Notes: generated by a model not told the origin, from the sequence alone. A stretch of 64,000 nt of DNA from Gordionus sp. m RMFG-2023 (GCF_954871325.1 NC_088775.1:82499561-82563560); one strand, 5' to 3'; shown: positions 33,935 through 64,000, counted from the stretch's first letter. Numbers and translations are program-made.

Positions 33935-34953
33935 GCTTCTACATGACAGTTTCTCAAACACCCCTCAAAAACCTATGCTTACCCTAAAAAAATTTCGCCT
34001 TCCCATTAATAATTACCCCTTTTTAATTATACTGGTACCCCTTTCATAAATTTTAAAAAGAATAACTTAAATTATTTTAGCTCTACTACCTACTATCAAA
34101 ATATTATGAATATTAAAGAGTTATTTATTAGATCATGAATTCAATTAAAAAAGACCCCTCATTTACAATGAATGCATTATTATAGCATATTGTTTGGTAG
34201 AAATATGAGTTTGATGAGAATGTCTAACCCTTTTAAATTGCAATTTAAAAGGATAGCAGAAAGTTTTATTTGGAAAATGTCTATAGTTGTTTGTAATATA
34301 TAAATTTGGTAGATGATCAGCAATATCATTATATTATAATAGGTCTATAATTTTTACAGCAATATATTTTGCCATTTAATAGATAACCCCCAATAAATTT
34401 ATCCTACCTTCCTTAAAAGTGCCTGCCCCCTATCCCTTCAAATAAAATTGGATGCAAACTATTCCTAACCATCCCCCCGTTCATGTAGACACTGGCTGGG
34501 GGGTAGTGTTGTTCAGCGTCTACATGAGCGGGAGGGGTAGGAATTTGCATCCTATTTTTTGAGGGGGTAGGCCGTTTTAATGGGGGTAGGATAAATTTTT
34601 GGGGGGATTATCTATTAAATTTTGAGATAAAATAGGACAAAATTTATTGATGTAAAAATTAATACTTTTATTATAGAACTATTATAATACAATTCATCGA
34701 TTAAATCTATATATTGCAAACAATTATACATATTGTTTTCCAATTAAAATTTCTGCTATCCTTTTAAATTACACTTAAAAGGTTTAGATATTTCAGCAAG
34801 CTCATAAAGTTATAATAATTAATTCATTGTAAATAATGGAGGATTTAATTGAATTTATTATTTAAAAAATAAACCCTTTAAAAAATTTTTTAGGGGGGTA
34901 GGCAAAGGTTTTTGAGGGGGTTTGCATCCAGTGAAAATCCTGTCATGTAGACG
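33935..34953. mobile_element. Long inverted repeat (foldback), about 1 kb
   Basis: Two arms of roughly 430-550 bases face each other around a centre near 34490-34520. Matching blocks include AAGGATAGCAGAAA on the left and its complement on the right, the complement of ACAATGAAT.. blocks, and GGGGGTAGG against CCTACC. Copies of CATGTAGACRCTGG lie at the centre and the right end, and TCTACATGA at the left end. It is non-coding. Transcribed, it would form a long hairpin. A family A copy is inserted at its right edge. Confidence 0.75.
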
Positions 34954-34956
34954 CTG

Positions 34957-35135
34957 GTGTTGTTAAACAGTTCGATTTTAAAAAATGGCCAACCCAATAT
35001 TTTAGGCCAAAAATATAATGCAAGCCTCAAGATTTCATTAATAGATATCCAAATCTTTCAGCAGTCTTAAAATTTTCCAAGCTTATGTAATATTTTTTGC
35101 CTAAAATATTGGGTTAAAGCCTTCTAATAACAATA
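34957..35135. mobile_element. Foldback family A copy
   Basis: Starts GTGTTGTTAAACAGTTCG and keeps TTTCATTAATAGATATCCAA in the middle. The right end is worn. It abuts the 1-kb long inverted repeat. Confidence 0.65.
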
Positions 35136-35687
35136 GCTTGTGGTAGTGGCATCCATATTGACACAGCTATATTTTTAGAATGTATAAATTTATTTTATTT
35201 ATATGTATAGAAATGAAACTTTTTACTATAACAAAAAGAAATAATTATCAACACGTTTTTTTCGAACAGGATAAAGTTAAAAACTTTTACTACCCCCACC
35301 CTTCAGAAATAAATTTGGCCAAGTGGTAATTTTTCACAATGCTTAATTTTTGAAAAAGTTATTGCAAGGCGTTGAGAGGATTGCCAGATTTGTCTTCCTT
35401 GAATATGTGTTTTTACTAAAATTTGACCATTTTTATGCCCTTTACGTTATTTTGTCAATTTTTAAAATCTTTTATAATATATTAGTAAATATTATCATCC
35501 ATCGTTATATAATAATTACAAACAATACACTGCTTATGATGCATATTATTATTTCATTATAAAAGTTATCAAATAATCAAAATATTAAATATACCATATG
35601 ATTGTATTATTATACCACTAGGTAAGTTTAAAAAATCAAGACCCTAAATGCAAAACTATGATTGAATAAAAAAATTCTTTTCCTGCA

Positions 35688-53601
<17,914 letters not shown>

Positions 53602-54214
53602 GAATTTTAATGAATTTTATTACAGTACGAGATTATACGAAAAAATATACTATAATACTAATTTTAAGCCCTAATATAATACACATACTTAAATCGATTA
53701 TATAAATTTAAGAATCTACTTATATAAATTTTTATTATGTAAAATACTATTTGTTTTTTTTTACAACACAGTGATTGTAAGTAGAGGAACACAAATTTTT
53801 ATAATATTGTATTTAATTTATTTTTTTTAAAAAAACCATTTATTTTAAATATAGTAAAAAAAATATATTGAATTATTTATAATAAATTTTAATTTTGTAT
53901 ATAGATAAATTATATACAAAAGGACAAACTAATTCTTAAAATATATTGTTTTAAATCAAATTTAAGAAATCCTTGTATGAATCAGACCAGTTATATTTTT
54001 TTCATATAAAATAATTTATTTAATAAAAAAAAAGAATTCTAATTGCCAAAATATGTTTTTTTCATTACAGAATATTAAATAATATAGATTTATGGTCATA
54101 AAGTACGAAATCTGTGCATATTATCATAAATATTTATATAATGCTTTAAATGCGTAAGATTTTTGAGGATTATTTATTAGCGAATCCACGTTAAATTTTC
54201 ATTTTAGAAGAAAA
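53602..54214. other. Convergent spacer between PPP2R5 and the Asn/Met-rich gene
   Basis: AT-rich, no gene. It must hold both 3' ends. An AATAAA-containing stretch near 53878 on the plus strand could serve PPP2R5. Confidence 0.5.
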
Positions 54215-55166
54215 TTATCCGATGTTACCATAGTTGTAGCCAACCCCTGTGCCAGTCCCGTACCCGGAGCCAATAAAGGCGTTGGTGTATGCAGGTCTAA
54301 AACCAACCGAACCCATAGCTCCAAAGTTTCTTAGACCTCCCCCAGTACTTCCGGCAGCCGCTATTTGTGTGCCAGCTAGTTCCAGCGCGTTCATACTGTT
54401 TCCTACGCTGGGGATGAAAGCCGTGCCCCCTCTGGAAAGAGGCATATTGTTATAGAAGGCCATGTTATTAAGTCTAAGTCCATTGTTAGCGGAAGACAGA
54501 AGATTTATAGGGTTGTTGAAGGCATTAAAGGCGGTGTTAAGGTAGAGACCATTGTTAAACCAGGGGTTAGCAAAATTTTGCATCATAAATTGATTGTTCA
54601 TGGCAAAAGGGTTCATTCCATTCATGATAAAGGGGTTGATGCCGTTTGTGGCAAAGGGGCTCATACCGTTTGTGGCAAAGGGGTTCATACCGTTTGTCAT
54701 AACATAAGGGTTTAATAATGTCGGTCCTCCGAGGTTTACCGTGTTAAAAGGACTCATTCCCAAGCCGTTGCCTGCCAGAGTTCCTGACAAGAAAGGATTC
54801 GTTAATTGGGATCCGGAAGTATAGAGACTATTTGTGGGCAAATAAGAAACCCCGCCGCTCATAGGGTTGTAGATCAAGAGTTGGCGACGTTTGTCTGTGT
54901 CCATAACCTTGTTTCCTGTTGTGGGATCTTTATTCTATTGCAAAAAAAAAATATTTATATATAATCAATAAAATATCTTCAATTTTATTATTTACCAGTA
55001 CGGGTTGAAGGTTTTTTGAAGGGGATCTTTTCATTCTTCTCAGAAAATATTTAACTTCTATCAAATTTTCGTTAAGGGCGAAGTTTTTACTTGAAGCAAT
55101 GGCGTCGAGATTTGAAACTTTAAACACAATCGATCTTGATGATATAAGATTGATTCTATTTGCCAT
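54215..55166 (-). CDS. Asn/Met/Gly/Pro/Phe-rich protein of unknown function, two exons, 296 residues
   Basis: I do not recognise this protein. Exon 1 is 55166-54996 (57 codons, starting MANRINLISSRSIVFKVS), with donor GTAAAT. Exon 2 is 54934-54215 (239 codons and a stop), with acceptor GCAATAG; phase 0 at the junction. The first 75 residues are charged and basic (YFLRRMKRSPSK, DTDKRRQLLIYNP). The rest is low-complexity and short of charged residues, rich in Asn, Met, Gly, Pro, Phe and Leu. It contains four or five units of the type TNGMNPFA (residues about 137-170) and a Gly/Ala/Tyr-rich end (SGYGTGTGVGYNYGN). There is no obvious signal peptide or membrane segment. The coding GC content is clearly above its surroundings and the frame is open over 240 codons, which supports a real gene. 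Prion-like, structural or secreted-matrix roles are possible but unproven. Further 5' exons cannot be excluded. Confidence 0.75.
54595..54700 (-). repeat. 24-bp tandem units encoding TNGMNPFA-type octapeptides
   Basis: Three to four imperfect 24-base units inside exon 2 of the Asn/Met-rich gene. Two adjacent ones are almost identical at the DNA level, so the array expanded recently. Confidence 0.8.
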
Positions 55167-57041
55167 AGCTATCTAAATATTTATAATATATTGATTTATT
55201 GAGGTATATTTTTTATAAAAAAGCACCCGAAACAGGCTTTTTGCGTCCCTTTTCCGACCAAAAAAAAGGAGTTACTTTATGGATTTGCGAACACTTCTGG
55301 AAAAAATATTGTCCTTTATTCTTATTTTTCTTTATTAATACATCAAAACATGTTATAGCATCTTTAGAATATTTCAACTTGAGTGGAAAATACTCATTTA
55401 AACCTTCAATCATATCATCGATACACCTATACCAGTTTTTCCAGATATTTATATTTTATTTCTAAGTCTATTCAAAATATAAACTGGGATACCCTATTTT
55501 GATTTGTTTTAAGTGTGTACTACTCTTTTCTAAAAAGAGAAGACTAAATAACTTTCGAAAAGTCTATTTTTTGAGTGTATGCCCTAATTGTTCTTAATTT
55601 TTGTTTTAAATCCAGTTAGATTTAAAGTTACACAATAAATAGCCTATTTTTATTTTAAAGAAGCAAAGTTTTGTTCTGTCTAGAAATAAGATAACAAGAC
55701 CATCTTATTTCTAAACAGTAGGCTGTTTAGCCTATAGCTTCCTCTAAAAACAGCCTAAAAAAGCAAGAGACGGGTATCTTTGTGAGTTTTCGAAATCAAA
55801 ATATTTGTTTAGTGTACACACTGAACCAAACCAAAATAGGACCTAGTTTTAAACCTGTTTATATCCCGAACTTAACAGAAATATCAAAAATAAGACAAAC
55901 TGGGATACAACTTATTTAAATCTTGGGGAAAAAATTATAAACGAGCATCGACGTGTTTGCAAAATCCAATATACTTGAAAATTTTTACTTTTCCGCCGAA
56001 AACAAAAAAAGGAACAAATATTCGTCTTTAAACAATATATATTTAGTTCCAGTTGTCATTCAACTTTGAGTAACTTTGGTCATGAGCGTGCAAAAATTGC
56101 ATCTAAATTTTTCAAACCTTTAGAAATGTTTAATTTGGTATGGGCAAAAAATACAAAGTTTCCACCGAATGAATATCCTTCCGATATTTGGTATCTGCAC
56201 ATCTTCGGATATGACCCAATTGAATGGATAAGAATTTCTATTCATGTAGGCAAATTTTCATCATAGGAACCGATTTTGATTCCCGAACATGGTATCCATA
56301 CATTGAAATAGAAAATGCGATATAAGCAGATATTGAAATCGATCATCTTGTATTGGTATTATTATAACTATTTTATCCCATATTTTGTTTCAGGTATCTT
56401 CTTTTGGCAATTCACAATGATAATAGAGGTTAATCTTAACCTTGCCAATATCTTTCCAAAACCATTACTTTTATTTAATCAGGCATGGGCGTTTACTTAC
56501 CATTTTTATTCCATGGGCGTTTACAATGGCTTTGTCCCTGGTGAGCACAGTTAGTTGCAGCCTGCCTAAAAACTTGTGGATGGGCTTCTCACTTAGGTCA
56601 CCCCTCCTCCCCCCCCCCCCCACCAATTTTTTAATCTAATAAGATGGGATTTGAGAGTGTCAAAGCGTAGCTCTGCCATTTCGCATAGCGAAACGGGTGA
56701 TGCACGTAATATCAAGTAATTAATTCTCTTTCGGTTATTTATTTTTTTTGAAGAAATATATATAAATTCATTTTCCATTTAGAAAATTTTTTTCGATTCT
56801 TTAATGTTTTTAAGTTTTGGATTATTTAAATTAATTGGCCCATAATAATTTGATAAAATAATTATTCTTAATGACTTTAGGAAATGTAAATCGAACTAAA
56901 ATATTAAAAACATAAAAATAAAAAACCAACAAATATTAAAAAGAAAATACGTTGAATTTCTTTATTTTATTTGTACCTCGCCGCGAATTCGCGCTACCTG
57001 TGAATGGGGAGTAAGGCCACCAATATAGTAAAAGTTCAACG
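55167..57041. other. Spacer upstream of the Asn/Met-rich gene
   Basis: No host gene seen. Around 55480-55920 there are repeated ACTGGGATA and CCTATTTTG-type blocks on both strands, and a short inverted pair (AAATAAGAT near 55685 and its complement near 55706), probably worn MITEs. A poly-C tract lies at 56601-56623. Confidence 0.45.
56601..56623. repeat. Poly-C tract
   Basis: Twenty-three bases, C with a few interruptions by T and A. Confidence 0.85.
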
Positions 57042-57162
57042 CTGGGTATTTTTCAGCAGGCAAATAATAGGTAAAATTTATAATCTAGAGCGTTATAATT
57101 CATTTCATCGCGCATTCTTTATAAATTTTACCTATTATTTCCTTGTTTATAAAAATACCCAG
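57042..57162. mobile_element. Short inverted-repeat MITE (family G), 121 bp
   Basis: The arms are CTGGGTATTTTT followed by AAATAATAGGTAAAATTTAT, with the right arm its complement; about 45 bases pair. No target duplication is evident. Confidence 0.7.
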
Positions 57163-57543
57163 AGATGAGTGTTTACTATAAATGAGACCTAGGAAATGGC
57201 AAATTAAGGGATATAAATCACATCTAACAAAAAAAATTTTAATTATCATTTTAAATAAAATAAATATATTTTTAAAAACCGTTATGAATCGGTTCAAACA
57301 GGTTCAGATGTATTTTATACCGGTTTTCTCCTTTCAAAATTTCCTTATAATTATCGTTTACCTTTCGTAACATTATAACGGTTTATTTGCTGTTCGGTTT
57401 GATAATGGTCTATAATTATAAATCGTAAATAAAAAGCAAATAACATCTCATAATTAAGAGAAGTAAAACCTAGCGATTTCCCGCCAACACTCATCCCATC
57501 CTCCTCTCACCAAAAAAAATGAATAAATTATATAATTTATTAT

Positions 57544-57720
57544 CAGAGACCTGCAGGCTCGGCCCTAAACCCGGGCCGTGTATTTTATAACCAAATATAA
57601 ATTGCCATTAGCTATAAAAAAAAAATTAAATAAATATAATATATTTTTTAAAAAACATATATTTTTGACAAATTTATCCAGGCTTAAGTTCTTTCAAAGG
57701 GGCCTAAAATTATCCTATAA
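57544..57720. mobile_element. Family B copy, right end unclear
   Basis: Starts CAGAGACCTGCAGGCTCGGC and continues CCTAAACCCGGGCCGTG, the same order as at 20423. The matching right end was not found. Confidence 0.6.
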
Positions 57721-60225
57721 AATTAATGGTGAATAAAAAAAACTCCTCAAGTCCTACTTTTCTTAGGAAAATCGTGGTTTCAGTTAAATTGATAAAATAG
57801 AAAAATAATAAGAATATTATTGCGATGATAATGATCCAGCATTTTTTTTCTAGATACCTGAATTCCCATTGAGAGTGGGGTAGGTATTTAAATGAAAAAA
57901 TATTAAATTTAAAAAAAATAAATTAACTTTTACTCGAAAACGTATAAATTTAAACTATCATATTTATATTTAATATTATATTCAAAAATTGGACTAGTAC
58001 ATGTTAATAAGAAAATGACTTACTACTAGCAAAAGAATATACATGTTTGATGAAAATTCTGATAATGTTAGATCCTCATTTTAACCCATGATATTCATAC
58101 CTGAGGATATGAATCTTCTTTAAAACTTCAAAATATTTGCGAAAAATAATTATTTTTATTTTGTATATTTTTCGAAATATAAATGAAATAAACTATTGAC
58201 ATAATTTGTTACAAATTTACATAGTACATATCGTATATATGGGACAATTTAAAAAGAAAGGAAAAAAATCCTAAATGAATTTATAAATATATTTTTCAAA
58301 AATTTATTAAAATATTGATATTATATTTTGATGAATTATCAAAAAAAATATATCTTTTTTTATCTTCATTTTTCTAAAAATCATGAAAATTTTGTAAAAA
58401 AAATTATATATATATAAATTACAAAAAACCTTGATTAAAAATGCCATTAAATTTTAATTTTTTTTACATAGATAAAAAAATAAATAAAGATGGGAGTCGA
58501 GGTCTTAATAATATTACAAAAAAATAATTTTATTTTTAAATTTAAAAAAAATGAATATTTAGTATAAAAGCTAAGCATAAGAAGCATCACTGTTATATAT
58601 AACCAAGCTACAAATTAGATTAAAAAACTATTAACAATGTTATAAATTATTATTCCAAATCTAAAATTAGACTCTGCAGACTTGTTCACTATATTTTTTA
58701 AAAGTAGTGATAATGATAGGAATTTCTAGCAAGAATCTGAACTTTTAATCACGGCTTAATTTAGATACTTAATTGCTTTTTAGTATAAAAAGTATTATAT
58801 GGAGGACAACCTATTTTGGTTTACTCGTATTTTGTTTCGTGTTTTATTGTTTTTTTTTGTTTTTTGTTTAAATATTTTCTTTGGCTTTTTTTGTTATTTA
58901 GCCGATACTTAAAAGACGGCTAAATAGCCGGCTATTGAATATTAAGCCTTAGGACACGTGCTATGAAATATATATATTATATTTTAAAAAACGCATAATT
59001 ATATATAAAATATTTACAAAATCACATCAATGCTTAGATATTTTTATTTGCTTATAAGAATGATAAATTTTAAAAGTTTTTATCTCCAGGGAGGCTAAAA
59101 CCAGATCGTGTTTAGGTCTCGGTCGAGTTCGGGAGTCAATATTAATTAGGAATACCAGAACTATCAATCTAAAATAAAAGTTGTTTTTTTGTAAAAGTAT
59201 TTTTAGTAAGACTGTTGAGGTAACAATTGGAGAATATTGAAATAGAAAGAACTGAAAATAATAATCTCAGATTTTATATAAACATATAAATTAAATATTT
59301 TACTACTACTTTATTACATGCTCCAACATAATTATAATATAATAAGATATAAAAATTAAAAAGCAAAGGGTTAAATTAAATAAAAATTAAGATACTTTCC
59401 CAAAAATTGGATAGTGGTATAATATTTACAAAATCTCATATTGTAATAATTCTTCTAATTTCAATAATACATTTTTCGTTTTCATATAAATATTACAACA
59501 GTAATAACTGGTAAAAAATTTGAAAAAATGGTAATCAAATTAGGGCATGTATCTTAATCATTAGGAGTTAAAACAAAAAATCAAGTTTGGAAGCAAACCT
59601 AATAATTTTTCTTTGCTTTTGTTAAAAAATTGATCATAAAGTAACTAAAATTTTTAAATTCGGCATGGACACGGGTTCAGTTGAAAAAATCAGGTTATAA
59701 ACCTAAATATGTTCTAGCCCATGTTCGGGAAAAGTTTCTAACCAGCGTCCGGAGTTCTAGATTCTGTTAGGAACCCTGGTTAAATGATATGTATAATATA
59801 TGGAAGCTCCTTTAAATATTCTGCTAACATATCTTATAAAAATTGTATGTAAATAAAATCCTCGATGAAACGAGAGTTAATAACAAATTTTTTTAAATTT
59901 CTTTAGTTTCTTTTTCAGTATGAACATCGCTCATTTGGATAAAATAGATGTAACAGATAAATTTTCTTCTCCTAAACATGGATCATAAAAATTAATATTT
60001 AAATAAAATAAATTTTGGATTTTATATTTATAAATAAAATTTATACTAAATAATAAAAAAAAATTCAAAATATTCTTATTTCTATTTATTTCAAATAGTT
60101 AATACAAATTACCTTTTATTTTTTTTAGCATTTAAATTAAATATGATACCATTACATTTTGTCAAATAAATTGAAATATTTTTAAATTCTTCTTTGTAGA
60201 ATATTTTTTTCATACTCAAAAAAAA
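57721..60225. other. AT-rich intergenic DNA, little recognised
   Basis: No gene. A faint pair of opposed CCAGGG ends (59087 and the complement near 59782) may mark a worn element, but the flanks do not match. Confidence 0.4.
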
Positions 60226-60229
60226 TATT

Positions 60230-60389
60230 TAAATAAATTCGGGCCGGGCCAGGCGGATAAATAATTTTTATTTGGGGTCGGGCTTTTCGAAATGAATAAA
60301 ATTCGTTCGGGATCGGGCCGGGCCGAATAAATATTTTTAAAAAGATTTTGAGCTGGGCTAGAAAAATTATGCCCGATGCAGATCACTAT
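60230..60389. repeat. GC-rich repeat related to family B
   Basis: GGGCCGGGCCAGGCGG and GGGATCGGGCCGGGCCG words with AAATAATTTTT spacers, as in family B. The ends are not clear. Confidence 0.5.
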
Positions 60390-60749
60390 TAAAATTCAAA
60401 TACTCTTTAAATTATTCCAATAAATTTCATATGAAGTGTATTTGTATCTTCTCTTTTCCTTTAGCAATATAAATTCATTTTCTAACTACACTGCTGCATG
60501 AAGAATTAATAATCACTAGTAAATCTTCTTGTTCCATCTACCTTTGTTAACGAATTGCATAAAAGTAGTGTCTTCTATAATAAAACAGGCAGACATCATG
60601 TATAGTATCTATATAAAATATACAATGCAGGCTTCAACTCTTTCATAATCCGGTGTGATAATGAATGAATAAACAAAATATTAACATTGTTAAATGTCGA
60701 AAAAAAACCTGTTCTTTAAAATATTAAAAATATCATTTTTAAATGGCCC

Positions 60750-60774
60750 GGGGGGGGGTGAGGGGGGGGAGGGG
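60750..60774. repeat. Poly-G tract
   Basis: Twenty-five bases of G with single T and A interruptions. Confidence 0.85.
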
Positions 60775-60966
60775 TTCGAACCTCTTTTTGAAAGTTGGTT
60801 TCGATTAACTTCTTATTATCAAAATTTGTGCTAATAGAGTTGAAATCTTGAACCTGGGTTAGGGTTTACATCCTTGGTTTTGTCAAGTAACATAATCTAG
60901 CTAATCATTTAAGTCTATACAATTACTTAAATATTAATCACATGAGGGTGGATTTAAGGTTAAAGG

Positions 60967-61137
60967 TAGTGTTATACGGTTTTTTAAAAACGGCTACCAA
61001 TATTTTAGCCAAAAAATGTTATGCAGGTCTCAGGATTTCAAAACCTTTCTTTCATCTATGAGAAAAATCTCCAGGCTTGTGTACTATTTATGGCTAAAAT
61101 ATTCGGTTAGCCGTTTTTAAAAATCGAGCCGTTTTAA
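60967..61137. mobile_element. Foldback family A copy
   Basis: Starts TAGTGTTATACGG, with AACGGCTACCAATATTTTAG and the inverted CTAAAATATTCGGTTAGCCG; the right tip is worn. Confidence 0.7.
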
Positions 61138-61626
61138 AGGGTTGAGTCTAACAAATTAAAACAAATATTTGATTATTAAGAAAAATATTAAAACAAAAAT
61201 AATATAATCATAATAAAATAGGAAGTTAAATTAGAATGGGAAGTAAATTAAAAATATTTAAAGCATGGAAAAACATTAATGAAAATTTTTTAAAAAAATC
61301 ATTAGAAAAATGTAATAGTTTTCATAACAATTAACGCCATCGTTTGAGCCGATATTTGAATACATACAAAATACATTTTTTGTAAATATATTAGGCTTAA
61401 GATAAGCCTTATTTAATTATTGTAGGAATGACTCGAAACTAATGGAATAGATTATTATTATATTAGTTGAGTATATTAAACTTATATAATAATAATTTTC
61501 TCTTTCTTACATTACTTAAATTTACACAAATCTATTAAACATTCAACTTAACATATAGTTATAACCTAGCATAATTTCATATTATTAACTTTAAAATAAC
61601 AAACTAAATTTTGTTCACATGACAAG

Positions 61627-64000
61627 TAGACCTAAAACGAATTATTCGTTATTCGATATTTGATTTTTACGAATACGAAATTCGAATAAGGAAAATATAT
61701 TATTCGACAAATAATTTTTTATCTGATTCGATCATTTTTGTAGCTAATCGAAATATTGGAAAATAATATATTATTTGAAGGAATTCTTTAAAATATTTTT
61801 ATTTAATTAAATTTCCTAGTGGAAAAAGAAGCATTTTATATTTCTAAAATTGTAACAGCTCTTTTTATTCGAATAACTTCTTAATATTAAATTTACTTCC
61901 AAAGATTGTTAAATTTGATATGTAAAAGTTGTCTTCCTGGCCATTCAAAGCTTAGTATGTATTGACTGGCTATTTAACCGGCCATAATATAATTTAAGAA
62001 TTTTATTATAAATATGAATACTTCCAAAAGGCCTATCTTATATATTCCTTCATTTTTTAGGTATATAAATATTTAATTATATACAAATTTAATTAGTACA
62101 TCTAAATTTTTCATCATCCATTTTGTTAATATTTTATAAATTATTATCTTAATTAACCTTTTGTTAATCATTCTTATTTCAATATAAAATTAATCACTAT
62201 ATTTAATTATTTTATAAATTATTATCTTATATGTTAAAATGATTATTTTAATAATTAAATCACAGAAATTTATAAATTTATGAATCTAAATAAACTAAAT
62301 TAGACATTAAATTTTTTTAAGAATTTATAAGAGGATACAATCCGAAAAACGTTGTGTTTAAAAAATTGGTTGTTATCAGATTTTTCTTGATATATTGATT
62401 TTTCTGCATTATATATATATATATACTAGTGATGATAAAAGTTACTTTTGAAACATAACTAGTTACAGTTACTAGTTACATTGGCAAAAACATAACTAGT
62501 TACAGTTACTAGTTACATTTTTACAAAAGTAACTAGTTATTAGTTACAGTTATTTTCTAAAGTAACTAGTTACTTACTTTATACATCATTAATATACGCA
62601 TTATTTATTTATTGAATGAATTTATTTAATATAAAAAAAATTAGGATAAACAAAGTATAATCAGTTATTTAAAATAATATACAATTTATTTATATAAAAA
62701 AATATCGCAAAATTGAATATTTACATCGAATATAAAAATATATATTTACATTAAAAAAAAACATTTATTTTTCATAAAAATTAGAATCTAATAAATGTTT
62801 ATTTGCTTTTAACATCAAATTAATTTCAAAGTTATTATCTAGGAGACGTGCCCGTTTATCTCCAAAAATGAGCTCACCTAGACTGAACAAGCGCTCTACG
62901 GGAGCACTTGATGTTAGTACAACATTATATTTAATAAAGAGTAATTTTAACTTTGGAAAATCGTTATATAAAGAAAAAGTGTTGTTATTAGATTTGATAA
63001 AGTTTTCTATAAGTTCATTATCTAGAATATTTTGGCGCTTTAGGTCAAAAAATTCAACTACATCAATGTTAGTTTTGAGCATGATTCATTCGTCTGGGAT
63101 TCACTTTGAGGTATTAAGGTATTTATTAAATTTAAAATTTCCTCCTTTTTTGCCATATTCCTTTCTTGCCTAATCCAAGGCCAGTCAGTTTTAAATAAAG
63201 GGTGAAGAATTGCAGCAATGATGTTGTTATTATCATAAAGATTATTAAACCTATAACATGATATTTTTGTTAGACTTGGTTCTTGTAAGTAATGATTAAT
63301 AATTTAATATTAAATTCTAAAATAATCTGTCTTTGTTTTTCCTTATACTAAATTTAAATTTTTTTTTATTACGTATGATATGAAGTTCCAATGCTTGTTA
63401 CTTGACGGAAAAAAATATATTGTGTTACATTTGTAAATAAATATAATATTAAAATTTATTAAATTACTTGAATTTGCTTACAAAATTATGAAACCCAGCA
63501 GCAATATAACAATTTAAGAAAAGAAAATCAATTTGAACGGGAAATTATAACAATCAGACATTTTCACAAAATTTTAAAAAATTTAATTTAAAAAATAAAT
63601 TTAATTTAAAATTAATTTATCACAACATATTAAAAATAAAATTAATTATTTGAATATATCTTTAAAAGTAACTAGTTACTTTTGGCAGTTACATTTCAAA
63701 AATTATAACTAGTTACAGTTACTAGTTACAATTTTAAAAATATAACTAGTTACAGTTATTTTTTAGCCAAAATGTTTATAACTAGTTACCTTAACATCAC
63801 TAATATATACTATATGTATGTTTCTATTTTATCTTACAAATAAAATTTGTTTATCTTACTTCGTGTTAAATTTTACAAAATAAATTTAATATTCGATCTT
63901 TTTTATTTATGGTTAAATAAAATTTTCGAATCGAATAATTATTTTATTATTCGTACGAATACGAATAATTCTACTATTCGATTCGAATTTTTGTAGGTCT
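61627..64000. mobile_element. Terminal-inverted-repeat element with ATTCG-rich ends, runs to the window edge
   Basis: The left end TAGACCTAAAACGAATTATT is mirrored by the last bases of the window, whose complement reads AGACCTACAAAAATTCGAAT. Both ends carry many ATTCG/CGAAT words. The final base of the right end probably lies one base beyond the window. Its TAGACCT start resembles hAT termini. A complete hAT insertion (62427-63802) sits inside it. Confidence 0.6.
62427..63802 (-). mobile_element. hAT element, 1376 bp, 8-bp target duplication, with GTAACTAGTTAC arrays
   Basis: Identical ATATATAC octamers flank it (62419-62426 and 63803-63810), and the ends start TAGTGATG. Both subterminal regions (62440-62580 and 63665-63795) contain repeated AACTAGTTACAGTTACTAG-type palindromic words. 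On the minus strand it encodes only a transposase tail: AAILHPLFKTDWPWIR near 63200, then an open frame 63082-62765 with the hAT dimerisation block VLTSSAPVERLFSLGELIF and ARLLDNNFEINLMLKANKHL. The DNA-binding and catalytic parts are absent, so it depends on a helper. Confidence 0.9.

Noticed and set aside
54249-54455. Plus-strand 68-codon open frame
   Set aside because: It is the antisense shadow of the low-complexity exon 2 of the Asn/Met-rich gene.
59087-59782. Possible hAT element with opposed CCAGGG ends
   Set aside because: The flanking octamers do not match and the arms agree over only a few bases.

Overview
This is AT-rich (roughly three-quarters A+T) genomic DNA of an invertebrate animal. 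The evidence is a family-2 chitin synthase of the animal/insect type, a CUL4 cullin and a B56-type PP2A regulatory subunit, all split by spliceosomal introns with GT...AG ends, embedded in a dense field of animal-type transposons (hAT, Tc1, pogo/Tigger, LINEs, many MITEs). I cannot place it in a phylum from sequence alone.

Layout. 966-8504 (+): the 3' part of a CUL4 gene, nine exons, 5' end beyond the window. 24314-10003 (-): a complete 18-exon chitin synthase whose exons join in one open frame of 1771 codons. CUL4 and chitin synthase are tail to tail. 24315-35687: an 11 kb gene-poor spacer with RT remnants, a 2 kb pogo-like transposon and a 1 kb long inverted repeat. 35688-53601 (+): a complete 13-exon PPP2R5 (PP2A-B56) gene of 580 codons, stretched over 18 kb by transposon-filled introns, one of which holds a Tc1-like element with almost identical 150 bp ends. 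55166-54215 (-): a two-exon gene for a 296-residue Asn/Met/Gly/Pro/Phe-rich protein that I do not recognise, tail to tail with PPP2R5. 55167-64000: no host gene seen; MITEs, GC-rich repeats and, at the end, a hAT element nested inside another terminal-inverted-repeat element that reaches the window edge.

The host genes are unrelated housekeeping or structural functions: ubiquitin ligase scaffold, chitin synthesis, phosphatase targeting. Nothing suggests they form a pathway. The distinctive content is the mobile DNA. At least eight separate inverted-repeat families are present, five insertions still show exact 8-bp target duplications (hAT signature) and two show TA duplications (Tc1/pogo signature). 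One short foldback family occurs about eleven times. No CRISPR array, rRNA, convincing tRNA or bacterial-type operon was seen. All exon boundaries come from reading splice sites and protein families by eye; phase arithmetic closes exactly for all three recognised genes.
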